64,000 bases of DNA. Origin: Xiphophorus maculatus (lineage: Eukaryota > Chordata > Actinopteri > Cyprinodontiformes > Poeciliidae). Every line of letters begins with the position of its first letter. Position 1 is the stretch's first letter. Location of the stretch: positions 1,580,560 through 1,644,559 of the forward strand of contig NC_036458.1 of NCBI RefSeq assembly GCF_002775205.1, given 5' to 3'. Below are positions 50,608 to 63,479 of this stretch, in pieces. Position numbers and translations under genes: made by a program. Under the pieces are notes generated by a model that saw only the letters and a program-made list of their open reading frames with translations, had not been told where the DNA came from and searched no databases.

Positions 50608-53600
50608 ATGACCTTCAAACTGAGCGCGCTGCTGCTGGTTCTGGCCGCCATGGCGGTTCTGGCGGCGGCCCAGAGGCGACGCCCAACAACCAAGACCAAC
50701 GATGAATGGAACTACAGAGACGGAGGTGAGCGGCTTCAGATTACTGTCTGACTCCACCAAAACAAACACTGATTTTCCCCAATAAACACTGTAAAAACAC
50801 AAAATCTTACCAAGTATTTCTGGTCTAGTTTACTGCAAACACCTTATTACACTTGAAATAAGACAAAAATAATTTAAAAGTAACTTTTAGCTAGAAATAG
50901 GAGCTTAATAATATTAATATATTTTCCAATTGTTTTAAGATATTTGCTCTAGAAACAAGACAAAAATACTTCATAAAATTTTGTGTTTTTGCAGTGTAAA
51001 TTTATTTTACGTTATCTTTGACATAAGCCTGAAGGGTGGTAGAATAGCTACAAATTTTACTCTTTAGAAGTAAAAAGTATTTGATAAAAAGGATACTAAT
51101 TACATCTGAATAATATTTTTAACAAAATACAAAATAATTAAAAATTTAAATATAAAGTTAGGTGCAAATTCTGGTATTTTAAAGATTCAGTTTCAAACAA
51201 GAATACAAATAAATTCCATAAATACAAAATAACACATTTTAAACAGAAAAAACACTTTTACAAATAAATAGCTGGTAAATATGAAGCTTATATATATATA
51301 CTGTATATATAAATACTGTATATACTGTATATATATATACATATACAGTATATACTGTATATAGTAACATGAAAACAACAAAGCTTTTGTACAAACAAGA
51401 GGTCTCACTCTTACATAAACTGACCATGTCTGGAGTATTTTTGGCTGAAACAAACATTATTTACTGAATTTACTCGCAGATATCCAGAAATTTTACTGAA
51501 GTAATATTAGTGATGCTGTATTTAATATTACTTATGTAAAAGTAAAACATATGGTGCAATAAAATTAGAAGTAAATGAAGTAGAAGTAAATATAACTAGC
51601 ATTTTAATAACATTACTTGCTTGTGGTAGAAAATGTCTCTAAATGCCTGAAAAATATAAAATATATCCTGTTAAAAAGCTATACAAATATTTAACCAGAT
51701 TAATAACCATTTTTAAATCATTTTTCTTAGTGTAAGTTTTCAGTTTTTTGTATTTCCTGTCTCAGCGGAGCGGGTCAGCATGCGGGGCGTGGCCAACCTG
51801 ACCCAGGTTCTGGACGACTGGCGGTTCGACATCCTGACCCAGATGAAGGGTCTCCTGCAGAACGACCATCAGTCTCTGCTGCCCGACTACGGCAGGTAGG
51901 AGGCCGGGCACAGGTGTTAGCTCTTAACCTTCAATATGCAACTTTTATAATAAAAAAAATAATAAAAATGTTTTTTTTGCACATTTATTTAAACAGAAAT
52001 GTGGATAATATGTGAAAAACATCGAGCTGCTATCTGCAGATATACCATGTTCACAACTGATGAAGTAAAACATCTTTGAAAAACAAACACAAACATCCAG
52101 CTGTTTTCTACTGAAGCACTAAACTGGAAAACATATTTTAATCTTTTCTATAAAAATATTGGCCTGATATCGAGGATTTATCCAGATTTCTGCTTTTATA
52201 TGTAGATTTTGAACATCCAAACTTAAAGAAAACAAACAAGGATGAACAAAAAGTTCAATAAAGTAAAACAATAACAGAGAAAACCAGAAGATCTGACAAT
52301 TTCTGACTCAAATGAGGAGTATTTATGCTTGGGAGAGAGATTACAGGAAGAAACAAAATTAAGGTAATAATTAGATTATGACATTATCGTCTTCTTTTTC
52401 CTTTCATTATTTTTGTTTAGTTTGTAATTATTGTTGTGGTTTCGAGTTCTCTCTTGTTTTTTATCAGGGGACAAAAACCCAAATGTTGAGCTGAACAGAG
52501 AGGGAGTCCAGCTGTCCTTAAATTAAACACTCAGGATTAAATCGGGGAAACATATTTTAAATTCATGTGAGAAAACATTGGTCTTATGTTGAGTTTTCGT
52601 TCTTGTCTGTATTTTTTAAGAGCAGACTTAAATAAACCAGCAAAGTCGCTGAGCGACGCCACAGGAATTTGGTTTCTCTTGTGGTTGAAAGTGAAGTTTT
52701 CTTTATTTTCCTGCAGCCGATGTCGTCATAAAGAGCAGCGAATCAAACTGTGACTTAAACGTCAAAACAGAAGCGAGCAGGAGTTTTCCACGGGGAGTCC
52801 TGCTGCTTCTGAGACGTCAGTTCGGTCCAAAAATAAGACTTTTAAACACCGGAGAACTCATTTCAACGTTATGAGAGTTTCTTTCTTTTCTTCTCCCACA
52901 CAAATAATTCTGGAAGCTGGTCTAAGCCAGACTAAGGAAATAAAAAACGTACTTGTAAGAACATTTCATTTGGTGGTTGGGTTGTTGCTACAGCATATCA
53001 GAGGGACACAGGAAAACATTCACAGAGTCCATAAACACTCGCATGTAACAGCAATTTACCGTGACTAAGCAACCTAACATGTGCGGTCCAAGACTTTGGG
53101 GAAAATAAATGATCAAACTGCACACATTTGCAGAAAGAACCAATAATCTGTGAGCCGCCTGCTGCACAAAACAAAATTAACATCTTCAGCAATGTGCTTA
53201 AATAACAGTGAATATCCTGTAAAATACACAAATCTCCATTAAAAAATCTGACAAATGGAAAGAACTGAAAAATTACAACAATGAGCACAAACTACTTGAG
53301 CATGTTTGATTTTAATGTGTAATTTTAAAGCAAAAAGTCCTTTAATACACCAAAAACCTCCATCGTGTTTTATTATGATTTCATCAAATAGACCAACATT
53401 TTGTGATGGAAAATTACAATAAGGTCACATCTGAAACGTTCAAGATTACCAACAGTTTTTACTCATAAAAATCTGAAAAGTGCGGTGTACTTCTGTTTTC
53501 AGCTCCTCTGAGTCAGTGGAAACGCCGCTATTAAACGATTTTGTTCATGTAAAATTACCTCAAAAGACTCGCTTTCTAAAACCTACGAGCTTTTTTGTGT

Positions 53601-54010
53601 ATCTGCTTGACGGTTTTGATTATGTCATTTGAGAAAATGTAATGTTTATTGCTAGTTTTCTATGTTTTTCTGACGTAAATCACTTTGGACTGCCTGGCTG
53701 CTGATGTGCGCAGCATAAATAAACCTGACTGGAGTAAAAATCTCTTTCCTGCCTCAGGATCAACCCGCTGTCTGAGGCCTTAGACGACCTCTACAAGGAG
53801 TTCAACGCCCTGAAGGAGCGCCTCGGCGACCTGACGGAGAAGTTCACCGCCATAGAAAGCTTCATCGACGAAGTGAAGGCCAGTCGAGCCGGTAACACCG
53901 CAGCGGGTCCGGCTCCAGCTCCGGGTCCGGGTCCGGGTCCAGTCCAACGGCAGGGGGCACGGAGGGTGTTAAGGAAGAAAACCACCACATCAACCTCCAC
54001 CTCAACTTAA
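50608..54010 (+). CDS. Small secreted coiled-coil protein, family not recognised
   Basis: Three coding exons, 50608-50725, 51766-51895 and 53758-54010, joining in phase to 166 aa. Residues 1-21 form a clear signal peptide ([17 protein letters not shown]). A basic QRRRPTTK follows, then a conserved-looking acidic/hydrophobic region with one N-glycosylation sequon (NLT at 50-52) and [17 protein letters not shown]. Residues 86-124 ([20 protein letters not shown] and on) have heptad hydrophobics typical of a short coiled coil. The tail is Pro/Gly repeats, then RRVLRKK and a Thr/Ser end. No cysteine is present in the mature part, unusual for a small secreted protein. Acceptor at 50593, 14 bases before the ATG. 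Likely extracellular; function unknown. Confidence 0.85.
50790..51000. repeat. Foldback MITE, shortened
   Basis: Both ends are visible (CACTGTAAAAACACAAAATC and AAATTTTGTGTTTTTGCAGTG, right flank TA) but the centre is largely lost. Intron 1 of the small secreted gene. Confidence 0.8.
51050..51610. repeat. ACTCAAGTAA-family copy with embedded TATA repeats
   Basis: Diverged relative of 17385-17905, with an internal TATATACTGTATA array at 51290-51365 that is palindromic and AT-rich. Confidence 0.6.
53560..53735 (+). mobile_element. LINE tail fragment
   Basis: Ends with GTAAATCACTTTGGACTGCC and GCATAAATAAA, a decayed L2-like tail immediately upstream of the last exon (53758) of the small secreted gene; its end provides sequence within 25 bases of that acceptor. 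Confidence 0.55.
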
Positions 54011-54517
54011 ACCGCTCTGACTTCTCCTTCCTTCCAGCTTCAGTGTCAGCAGATTAACCCACACTTCCTCGCTCCCAAGGCATTAAACTCTGAGCAGCTC
54101 CTGCAGAATGACTTTGTCATCTTCACACTTTGAAACCGGAGAAAAATCCGTCAAAATGGCCGCCAGGCAGACCTGGACAGAGAACCCAAAAACTGAAGTA
54201 ACAGTAGAACTACGTCAACATGTTTTTACTCGAGTAAAAGTAAAAAGAACAACGTAGTAAAAATACTCCCAAAAGTAGATTTTTCAATTTGAGTAAATGT
54301 AAATAGTTGCTACTGAACTCTGCTGTTCGATTAGATGCCCAATTTTTCCAAAGTGTCGATTCGTCAGAAAGCTGACGGTGTATTTTACACCCTGGTTGAT
54401 AAAATCGTCTCTCACTTTTTAGAGAATAAAACCTTTAACTGCTTGTTATTGTGGAAGTTTCTGGACAGTTTGACCATCAACTGTCAAAACAGGAAGTGAA
54501 GCTTCATTTACTGGCTA

Positions 54518-54912
54518 CACTGCAAAAACACAAAATCATATTTAGTATTTTTGTTTAGTTTCTGGTGCAAATATCTTAGTACACCTGAAATAAGAAAATT
54601 AACTCATGAGTAACTTTTCAGCAAATATCGGAGCTTGTTTTGAGTCAATTATTTCTTAAAATTGAGGAAAAAGGTTGAGTTCCACTGGCAGATTATTTTT
54701 CTTATAACGTGGGAAAAATATCTTGTTATATGTGAATTTATCTAACAATCACATTTTTTATCAGTATTAATGAATCATTTAATTAAAACAAGCTCCTGTA
54801 TCTTGCTGAAAAGTTACTTGTAAGGTAATTTTATCCAATCTCAAGTGTACTAAGATATTTGCACCAGAAACTCGACCAAAATTACTTGATAAGATTTTGA
54901 GTTTTTGCAGTG
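54518..54912. mobile_element. Complete foldback MITE with TA duplication
   Basis: Best full copy: left CACTGCAAAAACACAAAATC, right the complement GATTTTGAGTTTTTGCAGTG, flanked by TA on both sides. The two arms (about 190 bases each) are near-complete inverted repeats: for example GTGCAAATATCTTAGTACAC on the left and the matching GTGTACTAAGATATTTGCAC on the right. TA flanks suggest mobilisation by a Tc1/mariner-type transposase. Confidence 0.9.
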
Positions 54913-56344
54913 TAAAATCTTCCTGCAGGGTTTAAATTTTACCCTGGAGATCTCGTCTTAAAGGCATTCATTTATGTAATTTTACTACAAAAGCTACTTA
55001 GGAAAGGGTAAAGTATTTTTATTTTAGCTTTTCTTTCAGATTATTAGTAAAATAAATCCATGAATGTTTCAGAAACCAAAACATTTTAAGTATCTCAGCT
55101 GTTTTGTCTGTTAGCTCAGTTAGCTAACGCCTTTGTTTGGGACCTGAAAGTTGAAACTTCTCCAGGCTTTCAGACAACATGCGATGCCTTGGGAGTGATT
55201 ACAAAGCACAATTTTATCTTGTTTTTTCAGAAGCCTGTTCTGTCTCATTTATTATTAACAAAAGTAGAAATTAAACCAGAAGAACAGATGAGAAACCTAA
55301 TTGGCCACGAGCTTTAAAAGCTGTCAGCATGGCTTTTATTCCTGTATCCTTACTAAATAATATCCACGTTTCCCTTTTTAAGGTTTACTAATTAATGCAG
55401 CCAGAGGACACAAAAACACAAGTACTTGTTCAAAACAACCTGAATAAAAAAAAACTTTATAAGGTGAAATTATCACATGCTGGGCTGCAGTGATGTATAT
55501 TAAATACAGAAAAGGTAAAAGCTTTCTCTGCTTAATATAACCTGAGACTGAATCAAAAGCAGCAAGATGAGGGAAGAATCATAAAAAGTGATGCTATGCA
55601 TAATAAACTGCACAGAGAAAGCAAGTTCATCTCTGAATCTGAGTATTTACATGAAGCTCTTTCAGATTTCCAGGCTTCTGAAATGTTCTTGAGATCTGCG
55701 CCTCGTCTCTGTTCTTCCATTGTAACCAAATAAACTCGTTTGTTGCATTCATCCGTAAGTTCAGTCGCTTCTTTGATCTGAAACGTGGAGAACTGCAGCA
55801 GCGCTAATCACGTCCGTGTGTTTGAACGTGATGCAGAGAAAAACCTGGAGGAGAAACTTTGATCCTGAGACGTTTGAGGAACCTCGAACCGGTTCATGTG
55901 AGACGTTCATCTGCTGCAGGAAGGACGGAGTCAGCAGCGATTAACAGCGACAAAACAATACTCCTTCTGTTTGTAACATTTAGCAAAAACAGAACCGGGT
56001 CTCGGAGCCGTGACCCAAATTACAAGAGCAAAATAGATAATCCAGAAAATGTAACACAGAGTTTATAATCTGCAGCTGCTGCACACAGAGAGGAAGACGA
56101 GCAGCTTCATCGTTAAATATTAAATATTTCATCTTAAATCTTTGCTGTTTGCAAAATACATAACCCAAAATTAGCAGCAATAATTTGGGTCATTTAGTAA
56201 AACTATTCTAATGGAGGTTTATTTTTTAAGTCCTTTTTTCACCATTTTATTCGTTCATTTTTAAATGTAAGCTGCAAACAATAAAAATTAATTAGCGTTT
56301 TTATTTTAAAAACTAAAGAAATAAACACTTAGTTCAATTAATAA

Positions 56345-56510
56345 CTGTATTGTTGCACCGATTGTAAACCACGGCAGTGAAAGCATTATGCTGTGGGACA
56401 ACAATCATCCCAATACAAACTGGTTTTAGACTGGAAACAGCAGGCTAACGCTACTGAATTAACCTTTGACCTCAGTGTTGTTTAAAAAGTGTGGATGCTA
56501 ATCCATCGTT
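56345..56510. mobile_element. DNA-transposon remnant, copy 2
   Basis: Partner of 50330-50515 in the same orientation (GCATTATGCTGTGGGACAAC and following). Confidence 0.6.
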
Positions 56511-56629
56511 AAAGATCAAAAGTAGAAGAAAAGAGGGAAAGAAAATAAAGAGGCGACGTGAAGCGATTTGAGATTCGGAAAACACAGCTTTTATTTTGGT
56601 AGTCCACTTCTGCTTATTGGCTAGTAAAT

Positions 56630-56890
56630 TAGCATACCAGCTAAATTTAACTCTGATCTATATATTTAGTTTGAAGCTAAGTCTCTAGCTTACTAACATA
56701 ATATTTAGTTAAAGACTAAATATTTAGCTTTAGGTCAAATATTTAGTTTGAAGCTAAATCTCTAGCTTACTAACATAATATTGACTAAATATTTAGCTTT
56801 CTAAGCAAATGTTAGTTAAGTTACATATTTAGTTCGCTGAGTAAATGCTTACTTTGAAGCTAAATATTTACTTGCCAAATAAACAAATTA
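56630..56890. repeat. TTTAGTTTGAAGCTAA repeat array
   Basis: Units TATTTAGTTTGAAGCTAA and CTCTAGCTTACTAACATAAT are each repeated; same family as 14985-15270 and 35735-35895. Confidence 0.7.
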
Positions 56891-57689
56891 ATTTCATATT
56901 TATAACTAACACACATGACCTAGTCCATGTTTTCAGTTCTGGTCTCTTCTGGGATCCAGTTTGATGCTGCTGGTTTTTATAAAGCACAATCCCAGAACGT
57001 CCCAGTCAAAGTCCAAACCTAAATCTAATTGGGAATCTTCAGCTCCTGATTTTCAAACACTCTGAATCTAATCCATTATGATTTGTTTTTCTGTCATTTC
57101 TCAGTTATGTTGCTTTGTGTCTCGCTGTGATCACAGCGCTGTTAGAGGTGTGAATACTTTTGACGGTAAATTTAGAGCTTTCTGTCTGCTGAGGAAAGAT
57201 TGCCCCTTTTTTACTGTCATGTTCTTTTCCACAGAGCGGACTGGAAATCGATGCAGTTTAAATGACCTCAGAGGTAAAACGGCTCATAAACGGTGGGAGG
57301 AAGCAGGAATATTAAATCTGAGCTTGACTTGTCAGCTTTCCTCACAGCAGGATTTAATCTGACACTGTTTTTCCTCAGAGAGCATTTCTCCATTAAATTA
57401 GGTGAGATCTTGTCTCTTGGCTTTTCTTTATTGCATCTCTTGAGGATTTCTTCTTTATCAGAAACTCGTCCTGTAATCCTTCTGTGAGAAGCAAAGTGAC
57501 AGAGTCCAGCCAGTTCACGATGCTGCAGCAGCTTAAATGAGAAATCTGCAGAAAACGGTAACAAGCGAGTTCCTCCTTCAGGTTTTACATATTTGGGCTG
57601 GAAATGTTTTACCAATTATTTCCCTGCACACAGTCAGCGAGTTCAGATTCATTCTGAAACTTTCTGAAATATTCATTTAGAAAAGGAAA

Positions 57690-58540
57690 TTAAATAGAAG
57701 GTAATTTCCACGTAGGTTCCAGGAAACGCCTGGAAAATTCTGGAAAATTCCTGATAAATTCCCAGAAATGTTTGGGAACTGCCTGGTATGTTTCATGAAA
57801 AGTTTAGAAAGTACCAGTACCAGAAGATTCCCAGGAAAGTTGTGGTAAAATCCATGACAGCACGCTAAGAACATGATAAGTTACATAAAAATATCAGGAA
57901 AGTACCCGGGTAAGTTCTGGAAAGCATCTCACAAGTTATTTGAAAGTTCCAGAATGCACTCGGTAAAATCCACTAAAGATCTAGGAAACACTTGGGATTT
58001 CCAGTTCGGGGAGTTCTGGAAAGTACCAGGATAAATTAACGGAAATATTTTTAAACTCTCTGGTAAGTCCCATGAACAGTTTAGAAAGTGCCAGAAAATT
58101 TCCAGGACAGTTTTCCATAAATGTCAGGATAGAGCCTGAAGTGCCTGCTAAGATTTTTGGAAGTTTCAGGAAACCTTCTGGTACGTTCTGAAAAGTACCT
58201 AGCAAATCTGATGAAAGTTTTAAGAAAGTATCTGGTAATTTCTCAGACCTGGGACGTTTCATGTAAGTTTCAATAAAGCAAATGGTAAATTCCCAAAACA
58301 ATTTGGAAACTATCTGGTAAGCTCACTAAGCATTTCAGAAAGTACCGGAACTAGAAGGTTTTCAGGAGGGTTGTGAGTAAATTCCATAATACAGTTTAAA
58401 ATGCATCTTAGGGTTCAGGGAAGTACCTCAAAAGTTCCAGGAAACACCTGGGAAGTTCTGGAAAGTCCCTGGCAAATCTCCAGAAAGATTTCAAAACTAA
58501 GTTTTTAAAGATTTTGGAAAGTACCAGAAAGTTTTGCATG
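57690..58540. repeat. Degenerate TTCCAGGAAA/GGAAAGTACC minisatellite
   Basis: About 850 bases built of diverged units of roughly 20-25 bases around TTCTGGAAAGTACCAGG and GGTAAGTTCC. Minus-strand frames at 57677-57874 and 57981-58301 stay open with a repeating FPGNLSGIF/FLKLPK flavour, a by-product of the unit structure. Rich in TTCNNNGAA and GAANNTTC words. Confidence 0.8.
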
Positions 58541-61500
58541 CAAATATTTACTCTTTTATTGGTAGCAAAACCTGTTTTTATTTATTTGATGAATCTCATT
58601 AACAATTAATTTTTTTACTTTAGTGAGCAACAAAATGGCTGCCTTTAAGATTTATTTTGAAATAGAAATGTTTAATTTTGTTTTACATCTGAATTAAATT
58701 CCTGTTGTTTTTCTTGTGTAATTCCTGTTTATTGAAAATGATTTAACTTAAAAGAAACAATCCATAAAGAGTGAAGCCTTAAAGGAGAGGGGCCTCGCCC
58801 ACTCCAGCCCCCTCTGGATACGGCCATGCTGATTGAATAAATGGAAATCATGGTGTGTTTTCCAGGTTTAATAAAGTCTGCAGTTATTACAGTGTTTCAC
58901 TTTTCAATCAAGCAGCTCAGATCTCACATTAATCACTTATTAACAAAAATCTGTTTTGTTCAGAAAGTTTCCTCTGGGATAAATCTGTCCCACCGTTTTT
59001 ATGAATTATTAATAAAAAAATATCCGTGCAGCAGCCTGGTAGGTTTCTGCTCAACATTTAATTACTTTACAGCCTGATGGATGAATATTTAGTAGAACCT
59101 GTGGTGCCTGACATGAATCTGGGTTTTTATTAGGAAAAGCAGCAGAACATGATGACAGTCAGGAGTTGATTTTATCATTTTGTGTCGCTCTTCAGGTTTC
59201 CTACAGATTCATGTCTGACGAATCAGATGGAAGATCGTTGATTATCCATATATTTGGCCATTTATTACCCAATGGACTCATTTCCAGTTTTCTATCCAAC
59301 GTGGATTCAAGTCAAAGTTGAAAGACAAAAAAATATTCTAGAGCTGTAAATTATGTTAAGTTATTGTATTTATGCTTCCAAAACATTCTGAGCTTTGTGC
59401 TGGAGGCCTCAGTGGGCTGCAGGGAAAAAAACTGTTTTAATGTTTTTAATTTAGTTAAGGTTATATAGGCTATAACTTTGATACCAGCGTTAAAATATAT
59501 TAGTTTTCTATTTAAAAACAGTTTATGCTGCAAACATGTTTTCCCATGATAAGCACTGGTGCATAAAATTAATCAGAGGCACCTTTAAAGCATAAATAAA
59601 ACAAAAAATACATGTCAGATGCAGAACTTTTAAGCTTTGCTAGCAAGAATCTGCACAGTAAATATCTACGCAGGAGAACATAAATATCTGAGCAACCTTA
59701 AACAATCCAGGGTGCAGCTAGCGCCGCCACAAACCAATCAGAATCAGCCTGGAACAGCGCTGTGCTGCATGCTAAAGGCTCCATGCAGCAGGTAGAAATA
59801 CTGCATGATCAACAGACATGAGGCGTCACAGTTTAATTACATTTAACTCTGGATTTCTGCTCATATGTCAGACGCGTGTACGTTTTACCGCCGAGTCAGC
59901 GTTTGGAGAAAATATAAGGTTCCCAGTCCTGATTAAAACCTGGAGGTTAGCATAAACCAGATTTATGAGTGGTAATTATAAAACATCATGTCAAAAGAAA
60001 TAAATAAAATGCTTACAGGATTACTTCAGGTTTCACTCACAACTCAGTAAAAAAACAAAGAGACTCTGAACCAAACAAAAAAAGAGAACGGAGCTCTTTA
60101 ATTACTTTTATGTAATTAAACTAACTTTGATTTGTTTATGCTTGTTTAACATAACTTTACTAAATATTTGGGTAAATGTAATTTAATTATTTGTAACAAA
60201 TTAACTGCATTTTTTAAAGTTGGTTCACCTGTTCTCTTTTTTCAGTGTTTTTAAAGATTTGATAACAAAAGCAATTTTTGCAGGTTTCTTTTAGTTCCTT
60301 TCATAGAATAATTGTTTTGCAGATCCACTGAATTAGATCACAAATGCCAGTAATATTATTTTGGAACTGGACTTTTTTCATTCCCGTAATTTTTCTACAA
60401 ACATCCCATAAAAGTTCTGGTAACATTTAATCAAGTCAAGAAAGAATAAAAACTGATTCAGATGCAACAAAGTCGGTTTTTCTGTGGATGAAAAAGTTTC
60501 ACCTTTTGTTAAAGCTCGTTTAAAAAAAGATGAATACTTTACAGGAAAATAATGCTCAATAATTTTACGCTGCTTACAAATTAAAACTTTCCATCTAAGC
60601 CTGTAGATCAAATTTGTATCATTTTTTAATTGTAGTTGGGGGCAAAATTAGTCCCAGACCCAAAAGTGGCCGTCGGGCCACATTTTGGACATAAAAGGAG
60701 TAACTTTACACCAAAAGACATTTTTAGACTAACAGCAGGAATCCTCCAGAAAAACACTGAAATGTCTGAGCTCAAAAAGTCGTAGACGTTCAAGAAAAAA
60801 ATCTCAAAAATCAAAAAAAAAATCTAAAGAAAAAATCAGCTACAAATTTTTCAATTAATTTCCCATATTTTCTAGAAAACCTGGAAAAATCTGAGCTCAA
60901 AGTAAAAAAAAAAACAAAAAACTTTTCAAACTTAGAAAATATCCAAAAGTCAAAGATTTTGACTATGAGCTCAGAAAATGTCCATGTTTACCTCAGGAAA
61001 CGTTTTAGATTAATCTCAAAAATGTTTTTTATTTGCAAATGTTGAACTCAGAAATTTACAAGTGAAATTTATCACAAATCTCTGAGATTTTCTTGCACAT
61101 CTACAACTTTCAAGCACAAAAATTTCTATGTTTTTTTTTCTAGAAATGGATCCCTGTTGGCGTTTCTCTTTCTTCCTGTCTCTTTCACAGAAGATGAGTC
61201 GGGCAGAATAATCGGTCCGGTCCGAGTCCCAGATGCTCGCTGCGCCTTGGCCAGCTCAGATTGTGCGTCTGCTGGGGTCGGCAGACGGAAACAGAGGGAT
61301 GTTGTTTGAAAACAGCTGCAGTCTTGGAGTGTGTTGTTAATTTGATTGCAGACTCGGCGGACGACTCGGACGCCAGGTGCAGACGGCAGATGGTGTTGCT
61401 GCTGGAGGCAGATTTCTCTGCTAAACTTTTAAACAAGTTTCTCGCAGTCAGAGGATTGAAACAAAAACAAGCTCATAAAGCGCCGTGATGAATGTTTCGG

Positions 61501-62394
61501 AGAGTGTCTCAGTTAAATCAGTCCCACTCTGGAAGGAAGCCACAGAAATTCCTACTAGTCAGAATCACTAATTACATCAGCTCACAAGTACAAAAAAATC
61601 AGCAAAATGTTGTGTTTTTATTTCCTACTCAACAGTAAACTAAGCATGAACTTATTTCATTAAACAAATGGTACAACATGTTCATAGATATGTTATGAAC
61701 TCATCTCTAAACGCTGTATAAATCAATAATAACCGTTTATTATGTGCTAATTAAGGGTGAAAAAGTGACTAAATCTACTGGCTTCTTGCCAAATAGTGAG
61801 TCAGTTCTGCTCACCATTTTATTGTAGATGTTATACTAAACATTTCAATTCACCCAGTAAACAGAATAAACATTAATTTGTTAGCATACAGTCTCCTCCT
61901 CACACTTCTGATATCTAATGTGTTTGTAGGTGAATTGATAACATCTGTAAACAGATAAAGTAAAACCTTTTTGTAGACACAAGATCATAAAAAAGAAACT
62001 TCAAATTGTTTCCTTATTAAATAACAGGCATATAGTTTACTTTTTATTTAGGGCACGATTAAAGAAAACTGAAAAAAGCAAAACAACAATCTATTCTCAG
62101 CCATAAAAACAAGATCTAGGTCAGGGTTCATTTGAAAAGATTTCCTGCATTCAGCCAAGTTTTAATACAGCAAATAAAAGCAGATTTGGTTGCACCAAGA
62201 TGGTCCTAGTTGCCATGACAACAGAAGGAAACCAAAGAGCTCAGAAAATATGATAACTTTGTGTTTCATCAAATGTTCTTGTAAGTAGATTTAAACTTAA
62301 AGTCCTAGTTTTGTAGGAAGTCATTACATTTATTTTTGAATTGTGGTCGGGTGATTCTCAAAAATCATCTCAGGGGCCGTAAATGGCCCCCGGG

Positions 62395-62700
62395 CCCCAC
62401 TTTGACCACCATTAAAGGGAACCTATTATGATAAATTTACACTTGGCACATTTTTGTGTTTCCATTTGGGTCTCAGCTGCTTCTAAAAACAGACCAGGCA
62501 CTGAAAAAAACACCCAGCCGCTTTGTTGGCAATAAGTTTATGATTTTTGGTGTCTGGAAAATGAGCCGAGTCCAAAACTTTGACAGGCACTTTGTGGTTA
62601 CCTAGCAACCCCAGCAGAGTTCTGCCCTGTCACCTAGCAACCAAAGTTGAGCTCCAGCATGTTCTGTGAGCTTATTTTACTGTTGCATAATGGCTGCTGG
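62395..62700 (+). mobile_element. X-box-bearing element, second copy
   Basis: Starts near AAAGGGAACCTATTATG, a common fish element end, and carries GTTACCTAGCAAC at 62597-62609 and GTCACCTAGCAAC at 62629-62641, again exactly 32 bases apart. Reverse-complement relative of 28745-29035. Confidence 0.7.
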
Positions 62701-63479
62701 AAAAGACAAGTGTTTTGTTGTTGACTTACCATCCAGAAACCACTTGCTCCGTTCTAGGTTGTGCAGGAGGCGCCGGTTCTTCCTTACCTGTTCAAGGAAG
62801 TGCAACAAGTCACCTTTACAATGAAGCACATAACTCATAATTCCTTTGACATAAACAACAGGGACCTGACATACTGAAAGCACAACCCATCGACTGCAGG
62901 ACACTCAGGAGAAACGTCACAGGGCCATTAGCAGAACCTCAGGAGGTTCTGTTCATCAGCAAACATACAGCATGTCCTCTGTTTTCCTTCGGGGCGCTCG
63001 GCCCTGGACGGCGCTGCTGACATTTACCGTCGCCCCGGTGGCGGCGGGTCAAGGGCTGCTGCTCAAAACGATGACATATCGGACACAAAAGGGACAACAA
63101 TGTGCAGGAGGCCGCAGTTAGCCGGACTGGCAGCTACATTTACTCTGATTCCAAACACCTGGATCCACAGAAAGGTGAAAATGTTTCCTGGTTTGTAATT
63201 AACTGTTTAGAAAACAAATGGCAGAACTTCAACACGTTTTATTTATGGCTCACTGAGAGACACTTTATCAGTTCGTAAAGCACTGTATTAGCTCCACTAT
63301 TTTTTGTTCAGCTCTTCAGTGTTTTTTCTGACTTACGTTAAAGGCACTTAGCTTCCCCTAAATGTATTTTTATGAATAATTTCTAAAGTTGTAATTTTCT
63401 TGGCTGTTTTGTAAAATTTCAGTTGAATAAAGTTCAGCATCTGTGTTCAAGTTTTGGTTATCAACTCTTCCAGAAGCTA

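Noticed and set aside
61185..61436. 83-codon minus-strand and 75-codon plus-strand frames in a GC-richer island
   Set aside because: Overlapping frames on both strands without family, splice or start support; kept only as a possible noncoding element.
62677..62904. 75-codon minus-strand frame with HNLERSKWFLDG
   Set aside because: Begins at the edge of the X-box-bearing transposon remnant, no splice partner and no family recognised.
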